15,271 nt of DNA. It comes from an uncultured Flavobacteriaceae bacterium (GTDB lineage: Bacteria; Bacteroidota; Bacteroidia; Flavobacteriales; Flavobacteriaceae). The position numbers and the translations under genes were made by a program. Where the stretch lies: assembly GCA_947311815.1 (NCBI GenBank), contig CAMZMA010000101.1, positions 1-15,271 on the forward strand. Reading direction: 5' to 3'. This document shows, one piece after another, positions 1-6,773 of this stretch (within the stretch, counting starts at the first letter, position 1; every line of letters starts with the position of its first letter). Under the pieces are notes generated by a model, which ran no database searches, was not told the origin of the DNA, and was given only the letters and a program-made list of their open reading frames with translations.

Positions 1-119
1 GAAAAAAAATAGCTCCCTTTTTGTTGTAAACTTTGAGGAATTTTTTAATTTGTTTTACTCTGTTGAGCTTTGAGAAAAATCATCTATCACATTTTTAATG
101 GCTTTTTCAATACTTTTTT
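1..119. repeat. 119-bp perfect direct repeat, copy 1
   Basis: This stretch is identical base for base to 347-465 (offset 346). It begins with a G and eight A's and ends in a run of T's, after which the two copies diverge. Bases 55-119 duplicate the last 21 codons and stop of the mscS-family gene (read leftward). Bases 1-54 duplicate its 3' flank. The repeat starts at the first base of the window, so it may be longer than can be seen. Copy 1 does not lead into the rest of mscS; it leads into a toxin-like fragment. It may be a real duplication, one unit of a collapsed tandem array, or an assembly loop. Confidence 0.95.
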
Positions 120-120
120 T

Positions 121-291
121 GACTATTTTGACATCATTGCTCAAAACCCGTATTCTTTTGAGGCTGTTGATTACATAAAACCGAATTATAGAAGATGTGT
201 TTGTGGTGCTGACAGTATTTATTATAAAATTAACGAAGATTTTATAGAAATTATGACAATTATCGGTAAACAGGATAGAGCGTTTTTATAA
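121..291 (+). pseudogene. C-terminal fragment of a ParE/RelE-family toxin
   Basis: The rightward frame from 121 to the TAA at 289 encodes about 56 residues that look like the C-terminal half of a type II ParE/RelE toxin. The core reads YRRCVCGADSIYYKI, then a short loop and VEIM-like IEIMTIIGKQD. This is the last strands of the RelE fold, which normally end in an R-x-D or RQD motif. Full-length members are about 95-105 residues, so the N-terminal half is missing. The open frame continues leftward into repeat copy 1 and reaches a TTG at 70, but that part is antisense to the duplicated mscS tail and is not toxin sequence. No antitoxin gene is visible. The break coincides with the end of the 119-bp repeat, which suggests the duplication or misjoin truncated the gene. 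Family assignment is by motif recall only. Confidence 0.55.
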
Positions 292-346
292 AATACATCT
301 GCTTTAATATCGATACACAATTACATCCATATTCGTGCCTTACCTA

Positions 347-465
347 GAAAAAAAATAGCTCCCTTTTTGTTGTAAACTTTGAGGAATTTTTTAATTTGTT
401 TTACTCTGTTGAGCTTTGAGAAAAATCATCTATCACATTTTTAATGGCTTTTTCAATACTTTTTT
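347..465. repeat. 119-bp perfect direct repeat, copy 2
   Basis: Identical to 1-119. This copy contains the true 3' end of the mscS-family gene: its stop codon is at 401-403 and bases 404-465 encode its C-terminus. Bases 347-400 are the gene's downstream flank. The copies diverge exactly after the T run at 465, where this copy continues into mscS coding sequence. Confidence 0.95.
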
Positions 466-2020
466 GTGTTGTGTTGTATTTTAAATCGATAGATTTCTTT
501 TCAGGAAACTGCTCTATCATCAATGTAGTAGAAGGAAACGCAAACTCTACACCCAAAGCAGCTGCCATTTTTACAATTGCCATATGCAAACGGTGTTTAG
601 AAGATTGCTCTACATCCCATTCTAAACTTTTAAAATACACATTTACCATAATTAAAAGTGCCGAATCGCCAAAACCATTAAACTCAACATTATAAGCGTC
701 GGATTTTGTTTCGGGATGCGCAATAATAATTTCTTTAACGCCTTTTACAAAAGCTTCTATCAATATTGGCGGCGTATCGTAACGGATTCCTAAATCGGTT
801 CTATAGCGTCTATACAAACGCAAACCTTTATTATTAATCACTATTTCAGAGAGTTTACTATTTGGTATTTGATATACAGATGTATCTGCAGCACGCACTC
901 TGGTAGATCTAAAACCTACTTCTTCTACAGTACCTATCACATTATCGGCTTCAATCCAATCGCCAATATGAAACGGTTTGTCTAAGAAAATCATAAATGT
1001 ACCAATTAAGTTTTTTACGGTATCTTGTGATGCCAATGCCACGGCAATACCCCCAATAGATGCACCCGCAATAACGGTAGCCACGTTTACGCCAAAAAGG
1101 GTTAATAGTTTTAAAATTCCTAAAAAGACGACTACGCCCGTTAAAAAATTATGTAAAATAGGCACTAATTGATCGTCTAATTTTCCGTGGGTTCTTTCGG
1201 CAAATTCTGCATAAATACGCATAGTAACTTGCACTAATTTTAAGAAAACATAAATCCAAAAAACAGTTGTAGCAATGTTTAAACTTAAAAACACCCATTT
1301 ATTAGTGTCTAAACCAAATAATAACGACGGAAAAACACTTTCAAAAAATGCAAAAGCAATTAATAAACTAATAGGGCGGGATAACTTTTTTAATACTTTA
1401 TTTACCTCATCATTTTTACTATGAGTAATTTTATATTGTATTTTTTGCAATAAAGAAAATGCTATTTTTTTAATGACATAAAACAGTACAAAAGCGATGG
1501 TTAGTAAAATAAGTAAGGCAATAATTTGCCAAATTTCTACACCAAATAGTTTTTGATGTCCAATAGCGGGTATTATTTTTTGCAATTTTTGCACATACCA
1601 CGGAAAAACTTCATTATACATCGCGTCTATACTACGTACGGTTTCTTGTGCATATAACCATTTATTGCCAACTTTTTCTACAGAAATTAAAGGCATTCTA
1701 ACAGGAAATAAGGTGTATTTGTACGATTTAGAATATCCGATGGTATCATTAAAATCATGGTCATTAGGAATTTTACTAAAATCTACAAACAAGCCTTTGC
1801 CATCTAGTATTTGTTTTAATTTTATGGCTTTGTCTATTGCTTCTTCGCCTGAATATCCTTGAATGGTTACTGCCGCTTTTTCGGGTTCATACGAATCTGG
1901 TTGTAAAAAATACAAATGCGTATAAATGGTAGCATTAGGATTACTTAGATCTACTTGCACCTTTTTTTGAGCAATACTATTTATTGAAACTAAAAATAGT
2001 AGGAGAAAAATTCTCTTCAT
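401..2020 (-). CDS. MscS-family mechanosensitive ion channel with secreted N-terminal domain
   Basis: 539 residues. A signal peptide (about 1-18, MKRIFLLLFLVSINSIAQ) is followed by a periplasmic region to about 160. Membrane helices follow at about 163-186, 215-237, 242-266 and 292-346. The last block is the MscS TM3/pore region: VIAGASIGGIAVALASQ at about 316-332, then the conserved DKPFHIGDWIE at 347-357. The beta domain (about 358-400, with GTVEEVGFRSTRVR) and the cytosolic alpha/beta domain complete the family pattern. MscS channels open when membrane tension rises after osmotic downshock and release solutes. The extra periplasmic domain makes this larger than E. coli MscS (286 residues). 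The start is the only one that gives a proper signal peptide. A promoter-like sequence lies 35 bases upstream. The last 20 codons lie in the 119-bp repeat. Confidence 0.9.
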   Translation of the reverse strand: MKRIFLLLFLVSINSIAQKKVQVDLSNPNATIYTHLYFLQPDSYEPEKAAVTIQGYSGEEAIDKAIKLKQILDGKGLFVDFSKIPNDHDFNDTIGYSKSYKYTLFPVRMPLISVEKVGNKWLYAQETVRSIDAMYNEVFPWYVQKLQKIIPAIGHQKLFGVEIWQIIALLILLTIAFVLFYVIKKIAFSLLQKIQYKITHSKNDEVNKVLKKLSRPISLLIAFAFFESVFPSLLFGLDTNKWVFLSLNIATTVFWIYVFLKLVQVTMRIYAEFAERTHGKLDDQLVPILHNFLTGVVVFLGILKLLTLFGVNVATVIAGASIGGIAVALASQDTVKNLIGTFMIFLDKPFHIGDWIEADNVIGTVEEVGFRSTRVRAADTSVYQIPNSKLSEIVINNKGLRLYRRYRTDLGIRYDTPPILIEAFVKGVKEIIIAHPETKSDAYNVEFNGFGDSALLIMVNVYFKSLEWDVEQSSKHRLHMAIVKMAAALGVEFAFPSTTLMIEQFPEKKSIDLKYNTTQKSIEKAIKNVIDDFSQSSTE

Positions 2021-2055
2021 AATATTATTTATTAAGCAACTGTTAAAACAGCAAT

Positions 2056-2089
2056 CAAATTTAAACCTTTTAAATATTTCTAAGTCAAA
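2056..2089 (-). promoter_or_regulatory. Predicted Bacteroidetes-type promoter of mscS-family gene
   Basis: On the minus strand a TAAATTTG (2063-2056) matches the Bacteroidetes -7 consensus TAnnTTTG. A TTTG (2089-2086) sits 22 bases upstream, the right place for the -33 TTG. The -7 box is 35 bases before the ATG at 2020. Prediction from consensus only. Confidence 0.5.
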
Positions 2090-2224
2090 GAACTGAAAAT
2101 AAATTATTCATATAACAAATTAAACCATGAAAAAAAACATCGCAAAATGAAAAAGAAACAGTAGTAATTGATTGATTATTAGATGTTACAAAATCATAAC
2201 ACCGAATTTTTGTGCATCGAACCG

Positions 2225-2355
2225 CATTTGCGTTAGGGATTGAAACGGCATCCTTTTTATGTGTTTTCGAGTTTTTATTTTGACGTTAGGAAAAAATAAA
2301 AACTCGAAAACACATAAAAAGATATAGTGTAAAGCTCGACCCAACGGGAAACGCC
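2225..2355. repeat. Palindromic REP-like intergenic element with 29-bp perfect hairpin
   Basis: The core is a perfect inverted repeat: 2253-2281 pairs with 2293-2321 (29-bp arms) around an 11-base loop (2282-2292). The flanks also look structured: GCGTTAGGGATTGAAACGG on the left, and a segment containing AAAGCTCGACCC and GGGAAACGCCC on the right. I recall blocks of this type recurring between genes in Flavobacteriaceae genomes, where they are sometimes wrongly annotated as short proteins; that is memory, not a search. The element begins about 7 bases past the gamma-carbonic-anhydrase stop, so it could also end that transcript. Dispersed repeats of this kind in other bacteria are mobilised by REP-associated (RAYT) transposases. 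Confidence 0.7.
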
Positions 2356-2361
2356 CAAATA

Positions 2362-2880
2362 CTACTCTTCGGTGTACCAACTTGCGTATTTAATATAATT
2401 ATTGGCAATCCGATCTATTTCTCCTGAAATGAGTTCTTGCGAAATATCTTTTACTTTTTTAGCAGGAATACCTGCATAAATACTGCCACTTTTTATGTGC
2501 GTGTTTTTAGTAACTACTGCTCCTGCAGCAATAATACTGTTGCTTTCTACTACGCAATCATCCATAATTATACTGCCCATACCCACCAAAACGTTATCAT
2601 GTATGGTGCAACCGTGTACCATTGCATTGTGCCCAATAGATACATTGTTGCCAATATTTGTGGGCGATTTCTGGTAAGTTGCGTGTATTATCGCTCCGTC
2701 TTGAATGTTTACTTTATCGCCAATTTTTATGTAATGTACATCGCCTCGAATAACCGCATTAAACCAAACACTGCACTGTTTACCTAATTGTACATCGCCT
2801 ACAATTGTAGCATTTTCTGCCACAAAACAGTCTTGTGGTATTTGTGGCAATTTTCCTTTGATAGATTTTATGATGGGCAT
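2362..2880 (-). CDS. Gamma carbonic anhydrase / hexapeptide-repeat family protein
   Basis: 172 residues, the usual size for the YrdA/PaaY branch of gamma carbonic anhydrases. The sequence is a run of left-handed beta-helix hexapeptides from about residue 17 to 135 with a helical C-terminus. The expected metal ligands are present: H66 (in AIIHA), then H84 and H89 (in GHNAMVHG), with the five-residue spacing seen for the second and third zinc ligands of the archaeal enzyme Cam. R45 and D47 of IRGDVHYIKIG match the conserved Arg/Asp pair. The acidic loop carrying Cam's proton-shuttle glutamate is not evident, so hydratase activity is uncertain; many relatives are catalytically uncharacterised or act as thioesterase-like proteins. 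It is probably cytoplasmic, with no signal peptide. It appears to be monocistronic, with its own promoter and a palindromic element just downstream. Confidence 0.88.
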   Translation of the reverse strand: MPIIKSIKGKLPQIPQDCFVAENATIVGDVQLGKQCSVWFNAVIRGDVHYIKIGDKVNIQDGAIIHATYQKSPTNIGNNVSIGHNAMVHGCTIHDNVLVGMGSIIMDDCVVESNSIIAAGAVVTKNTHIKSGSIYAGIPAKKVKDISQELISGEIDRIANNYIKYASWYTEE

Positions 2881-2899
2881 ATTATATTTTTGTATGTTA

Positions 2900-2907
2900 C
2901 AAAGTTA
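2900..2907 (-). promoter_or_regulatory. Predicted -7 box of gamma-carbonic-anhydrase gene
   Basis: TAACTTTG on the minus strand fits TAnnTTTG. It lies 20 bases before the ATG at 2880, which would give a very short leader. A TTTG occurs 24 bases upstream, slightly farther than ideal. That upstream part lies at the edge of the IS982 remnant. Confidence 0.4.
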
Positions 2908-2927
2908 AAAAGTTATGTATAACTATT

Positions 2928-3185
2928 CAGACAAATTTAAAAAATATATTGATGTCTATGAGAAATAAAATATTACTTAGAAAAAGATTTGTAATTGAAA
3001 TTATCAATAATCAACTTAAAAATATAGCACAAGCAGAACATTCTAGATATAAAAATTTTGAAAACTTTATTACCAATTTAGCAGCAAGTCTTATCGTGTA
3101 CTCTTTTCAAGAAAAAAAACCAAGTATCAAATTTAAAACTAAAAAGACAAATCTATTAGTGCTATTTTACAAAATCTTTAGGTAG
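2928..3185 (+). pseudogene. IS982-family transposase, C-terminal remnant
   Basis: The rightward frame encodes the last 80 or so residues of an IS982-family transposase. The hallmark is the stretch KILLRKRFVIEIINNQLKN followed by IAQAEHSRYKNFENFITNL and then a KKPS motif. In the family this contains the final catalytic glutamate (here in FVIE) and the C-terminal SRHR-like helix. Complete members are about 300 residues, so more than two thirds, including the first two acidic catalytic residues, is missing. A TTG at 2949 allows an open frame to the TAG at 3183, but this is not expected to make a working protein. Homology appears to fade upstream of about 2928, near the gamma-carbonic-anhydrase promoter. 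Confidence 0.75.
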
Positions 3186-3283
3186 AACTCAGGATCTGAA
3201 CATATTAATTTGAAATTTAAAATACCTCTCCGTACTTATTGGGGGGGCTAAAACAATCACTTATCCTATGTATTACAAAATTA
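3186..3283. other. Downstream flank of the IS982 remnant
   Basis: No gene is visible here. The sequence right after the transposase stop (TAGAACTCAGGATCTGAAC) resembles the kind of terminal sequence found at the right end of IS982 elements, but I cannot see a matching left end. A run of seven G's at 3241-3247 stands out in this AT-rich region. Confidence 0.3.
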
Positions 3284-4270
3284 CTACCAGCTTTCTTTAA
3301 ATGTCTTTCCTTTATAAATAGCTTCTGTTAAAGGAACTAAACCTGCTTTTCGCATAATTCTGACAACTTTAACAGGCCATGTTTTTCTAAAATTATATGA
3401 ATTTTTTTTACCGCCAATTCCGTTAATAAATTGAATTGCCGTGTTTTCTTTTAACAATATTTTTTTACCATGTTTTTTTACCAAAGCATCCATTACAGCT
3501 CTTGTTTTTCGATAAGCACTTATTTTACTTGTTCTCGATATAAAAACAGTAACAAAATCCGTTATATTTTCTGCGTGTGCTTTTGCTTTTGCTTCTGGAT
3601 GACGCTCTAAATAACCTAATCTAAATTTTGTACCTGCCCAAGGTACTGGTCTATAATCTTTTTTTAAACTTGATGGTCGTTGCTCCATATAATATTTACT
3701 CTTATCTATTGAAGCTATCTCTAGCGAATCAAATAAAATACGTTTGTCTTTTTTTAATCTTGGCAAATATAATGCTGGCAACCTTATATCTCCTCGTCTT
3801 TTACTTGAACCCAAACTTAAAATATTACCTGTAATTTTACCTATATATCCTTTATTCCATCCAGATTCTAAACCTGCAATTGCTAATAATGCTGCTGGCG
3901 GAACATTTTGCTCCATACATACTCGTGTTGCATATACAGATAGTTTTTCATAAAACTTAGTTACGTGATTATACTTTCTAAAACTATAGGTTTTTGGTTT
4001 ATTACTTACAACTGTTTCTGCATTATTTTTCGGCTTTATTACTATTTCTTTATCCTTAAGGATTTCTTTCTTATGAACGCTGATTTTTTCTACGGCAATA
4101 GTATCTTTTTTAATTTTATCTTTTTTTTCTGAATTATCTATTTTTGTTTCTTTCTTATTTTTTGTAGCTTTTACAACATTGCCTTTATTAACTATATTTT
4201 TTGTTGATTTTTTATCATTGCAACTTAATGAAACAATGATAATAATTAAGGTAATAATTAATTTTTTCAT
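3284..4270 (-). CDS. Glucosaminidase-like lipoprotein
   Basis: 328 residues. The N-terminus is a lipoprotein signal with the lipobox SLSC (Cys17). Residues 18-95 are a lysine-rich, low-complexity linker, as expected for a tether reaching toward the cell wall. The C-terminal domain (about 103-318) resembles the lysozyme-fold glucosaminidases. It has PPAALLAIAGLESGWN with a candidate catalytic glutamate at E135, then GNILSLGS, matching the NxxFGI-like turn of GH73 enzymes. FINGIGGKKNSYN (281-293) occupies the usual late conserved region. It probably cleaves or binds peptidoglycan at the outer membrane or periplasm. A second lipoprotein of similar fold lies at 4944-5771, but the two align only loosely. 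A -7-like TATATTTG lies 27 bases upstream. The enzyme class is inferred from motifs; true substrate specificity is unknown. Confidence 0.68.
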   Translation of the reverse strand: MKKLIITLIIIIVSLSCNDKKSTKNIVNKGNVVKATKNKKETKIDNSEKKDKIKKDTIAVEKISVHKKEILKDKEIVIKPKNNAETVVSNKPKTYSFRKYNHVTKFYEKLSVYATRVCMEQNVPPAALLAIAGLESGWNKGYIGKITGNILSLGSSKRRGDIRLPALYLPRLKKDKRILFDSLEIASIDKSKYYMEQRPSSLKKDYRPVPWAGTKFRLGYLERHPEAKAKAHAENITDFVTVFISRTSKISAYRKTRAVMDALVKKHGKKILLKENTAIQFINGIGGKKNSYNFRKTWPVKVVRIMRKAGLVPLTEAIYKGKTFKESW

Positions 4271-4943
4271 CTATCAATTTGTTTAAAATATTTATTCAAA
4301 TATATGTTTTTTAGTAAGACTTTAACTCCGCAGATATAAAATCAAAAGAAACAGAAAGTCCTATAAAAATAATACCTACAAAACTTTTCTATTTCAATTA
4401 TTTTTGCCGATTTGGGTAAAAACTCTAGGAGGCGAAAGTTACAACAACTACAGAAAACATAAGTGCACACGGCGGATTAAATTTTACATCTGAAATATCA
4501 AGCATCTTGATTTCACCTTTTTAATTGACAATTACCTAGAAACCTGAGAAATTTCATCATCATAAACATATTCTTTCAAATAAATATAAAAACAAATCTA
4601 AAGGTTCGTCCTAAGAAAAATTAGAAAAACTAACACAACACCATCGTTATCAGGATAGTTATGGTTTTTAGCTTGTTATAAATTTATTTTTTTGAACAGA
4701 ATTCAGTTATTCGGATGTGATAAAAAATCTTTGGACGCTATTTTTATCAGAAGGTGATTATATTGAAGATAAAAACTATTCTAAAACTCCATTTTATTTT
4801 AACAAAACCTACTAAAATTTTCAGAAGCTAAAGCAAGATGCACTAAAGTACATAGTTTCAACTTCGTTTGACACCAATGAATAATGATTTTGGTTCAAGA
4901 AAATTACCGTTTTAAAACATGCAATTAAAATCTTAATTTCCCT
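4271..4943. other. 673 bp without an intact gene; possible decayed coding sequence
   Basis: Apart from the promoter-like TATATTTG on the minus strand (4304-4297), no complete gene is visible. One rightward frame from about 4615 to 4884 has protein-like composition, for example DVIKNLWTLFLSEGDYIED at about 4714-4770. It is broken by stops at 4669, 4693 and 4813. It ends at a TAA at 4882. This could be a gene decayed past recognition. In DNA this AT-rich an open stretch of about 39 codons can arise by chance, so the call is weak. I recognise no family. Confidence 0.3.
4297..4304 (-). promoter_or_regulatory. Predicted -7 box of glucosaminidase-like lipoprotein gene
   Basis: TATATTTG on the minus strand matches the Bacteroidetes -7 consensus TAnnTTTG, 27 bases before the ATG at 4270. 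No good -33 TTG is seen at the expected distance. Confidence 0.35.
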
Positions 4944-5771
4944 CTACTTTAAACGCAACTCTTGTCCAATATCTAAATCATTACCAGACAACCTATTCAG
5001 TTCTTTAAGTGTTACTACAGAAACACCAAATTTACGAGCAATGGCATATAAAGTATCACCTTTTTTTACGGTGTAGTATTTATTATCACTCTTTTTTATA
5101 GAAGTGCTTTTGTTGTGTTTGTATTGTAATCTTCCTTTCTTAAAAGTATCAAATTCGTATAATTTGTAGCGTTTAATAATGCTAATTAATTTATTAGGAT
5201 ACTTTCTATCGGTTGCATAACCTGCTCTTTTCAATCCTCTTGCCCATGCTTTATAATCTCTTTCTCTTAATTTAAATAGCGGTTTGTAACGATTTCTACT
5301 TGTTAAAAATTTTGAATGGTCTTCAAACGAAGTTTCTACATAGGTGTATTTTCTAAAACATTCTCCTCGCCTATCATCATTATGATACACGCGTTCTCCT
5401 CTCCAACCTTTGTGGCATTTTATACCAAAATGATTGTTCGATTTTGCCGCCAATTCACTTCTTCCATTATTAGATTCTAACAATCCTTGAGCCAAAGTAA
5501 TACTAGCAGGAATCTTATACAAATGCATTTCTCTAACAGCAATTGGTGCGTATTTTCGTATGTATTCTAAGCTATATTTATTTAATTTTTTTTCCGTAGT
5601 TTTTAACTTCGTAATATGCTCTACTTGTTTTACCGAAGGTAAATTTGTGGGTTTTGGCTCTTTTACCACAAAACCTTTGTGTTTTTTGCTTGAAACTACT
5701 CTTTTTTGCGAACCACAACCAACAAAAAACAATGAAAGTGAAAGAATTAATAAAATTGATTTAAAATGCAT
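4944..5771 (-). CDS. Glucosaminidase (GH73) lipoprotein with C-terminal LysM domain
   Basis: 275 residues. The lipoprotein signal ends at the lipobox FVGC (Cys19). A basic linker leads to a GH73-type N-acetylglucosaminidase domain at about 66-205. ASITLAQGLLESNNGRSELA carries the likely catalytic glutamate E99, and SNNHFGIKC (111-119) is the typical following motif. CFRKYTYVETSFEDHSKFL is the usual later GH73 block. A single LysM domain (about 232-274: YYTVKKGDTLYAIARKFGVS, then LKELNRL and IGQELRLK) binds peptidoglycan glycan chains. The predicted role is cleavage of cell-wall glycan strands during growth or division, from an outer-membrane anchor facing the periplasm. Its ATG shares one base with the stop of the upstream PLP-enzyme gene (TAATG), so the two are probably co-translated. 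No separate promoter is evident. Confidence 0.9.
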   Translation of the reverse strand: MHFKSILLILSLSLFFVGCGSQKRVVSSKKHKGFVVKEPKPTNLPSVKQVEHITKLKTTEKKLNKYSLEYIRKYAPIAVREMHLYKIPASITLAQGLLESNNGRSELAAKSNNHFGIKCHKGWRGERVYHNDDRRGECFRKYTYVETSFEDHSKFLTSRNRYKPLFKLRERDYKAWARGLKRAGYATDRKYPNKLISIIKRYKLYEFDTFKKGRLQYKHNKSTSIKKSDNKYYTVKKGDTLYAIARKFGVSVVTLKELNRLSGNDLDIGQELRLK

Positions 5772-6706
5772 TAGTAATGTATTAATTGTTGGTGTTTCTT
5801 TTTTAATTTCTGGTTGATACCCGTAATTCCTTGTAAGCCTCCTGTATGAATTGCTAAAATAGTACTTTGTTCTTTAAAGGTATTTTTTTGAATCAAATCT
5901 GCCAAACCAAACATCATTTTACCTGTATAAATAGGATCTAATGGAATACCTGTTTCTTCTTTAAATTGATTGATAAATGCAATTAATTCTTCAGAAAATT
6001 TTCCGTAACCTCCAAAATGATAATCGGTTTGTAAGCTCCAATTATTGTTCCTTTTTGTATATTTTTTTATTTCTTCGGATAAAAAATCGCCTTTTAACGC
6101 AGGAAACCCAATGATTTTTTGATGATTTTTCGCCGAATTTACCAAACCCGCAATGGTACCTCCTGTACCAACAGCAGTACAAATTATGTCAAATTTTTCA
6201 TCTTCTGATGTTAAAATTTCTTCACATCCTTTTACAGCAAGTTTGTTTGTACCACCTTCTGGAATGAGATAAAAATCACCAAAATCTTTGTGTAATTCAT
6301 TTATAAAAAGAGATTCATTTTTCTTTCGATACGCTTCTCTAGATATAAATACAAACTGCATTCCGTTTTTATGAGCCTCTCGTAATGTTGTATTGGTTTC
6401 TAGGGTTTTTTCTATGTTTTTCCCTAACTCATCACCTCTAATAATTCCGATGGTTTTAAAACCAGCTTCCTTTCCTGCTACTGCAGTTGCCGCAATATGA
6501 TTAGAAAACGCACCGCCAAAAGTTAGTAACGTTGTTTTTTGTTGATGATTGGCTTCGGCAATATTGTATTTTAATTTTCTAAACTTGTTTCCAGACACAA
6601 ACGGATGAATTTCATCTTCTCTTTTTATAAAAAGCTGCACATTTTTATCTTGTATCGAAGATAAAAACACTTGTTGAGTTCGTATATTTTTGTGTTTGGT
6701 AAACAT
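5771..6706 (-). CDS. PLP-dependent D-cysteine desulfhydrase / ACC deaminase-family protein
   Basis: 311 residues, a fold-type II pyridoxal-phosphate enzyme. The Schiff-base lysine is K41 in SGNKFRKLKYN. Residues 65-72 (GAFSNHIA) match the substrate-binding Ser-Asn loop. The phosphate-binding glycine loop is AVGTGGTIAG (178-187). Two positions that hold Glu and Leu in true 1-aminocyclopropane-1-carboxylate deaminases appear to be threonine here: T261 in IYTGKMMFG and T288 in HTGG. D-cysteine desulfhydrases have Ser/Thr at those places. The likely reaction is D-cysteine to pyruvate, sulfide and ammonia, rather than ACC breakdown, although annotation pipelines often use the ACC deaminase name. 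It is cytoplasmic. Its stop overlaps the glucosaminidase start by one base. A hairpin repeat separates it from the ABC-F gene upstream. A TAAATTTG (6769-6762) could be its -7 box. Confidence 0.82.
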   Translation of the reverse strand: MFTKHKNIRTQQVFLSSIQDKNVQLFIKREDEIHPFVSGNKFRKLKYNIAEANHQQKTTLLTFGGAFSNHIAATAVAGKEAGFKTIGIIRGDELGKNIEKTLETNTTLREAHKNGMQFVFISREAYRKKNESLFINELHKDFGDFYLIPEGGTNKLAVKGCEEILTSEDEKFDIICTAVGTGGTIAGLVNSAKNHQKIIGFPALKGDFLSEEIKKYTKRNNNWSLQTDYHFGGYGKFSEELIAFINQFKEETGIPLDPIYTGKMMFGLADLIQKNTFKEQSTILAIHTGGLQGITGINQKLKKKHQQLIHY

Positions 6707-6722
6707 TATTTTATAACAGACC

Positions 6723-6763
6723 TGTCAGGTTTTCCTCCTTCGGCGGATAAATAAAACCTGACA
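6723..6763. terminator. Hairpin between ABC-F and PLP-enzyme genes
   Basis: Inverted repeat TGTCAGGTTTT (6723-6733) and AAAACCTGACA (6753-6763), 11-bp perfect arms. The loop contains a smaller GC-rich hairpin (CCTCC-TTC-GGCGG, one mismatch). It lies just past the ABC-F stop and before the PLP-enzyme start, so it could end ABC-F transcription. The CTGTCAGGTTTT core also recalls a dispersed repeat of Bacteroidetes; this is memory, not a search. Confidence 0.55.
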
Positions 6764-6773
6764 AATTTAAAAA

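Noticed and set aside
70..120. N-terminal part of the open frame that ends in the toxin fragment
   Set aside because: It is antisense to the duplicated mscS tail and begins at a TTG without a ribosome site; it is a by-product of the repeat.
2232..2246. GGGATTGAAAC resembling the 3' end of a CRISPR repeat
   Set aside because: It occurs once, with no regularly spaced copies and no cas genes.
2186..2380. Leftward 64-codon open frame across the palindromic element
   Set aside because: It is made almost wholly of the inverted repeat and its flanks, overlaps the end of the carbonic-anhydrase gene, and is the kind of spurious protein such repeats produce.
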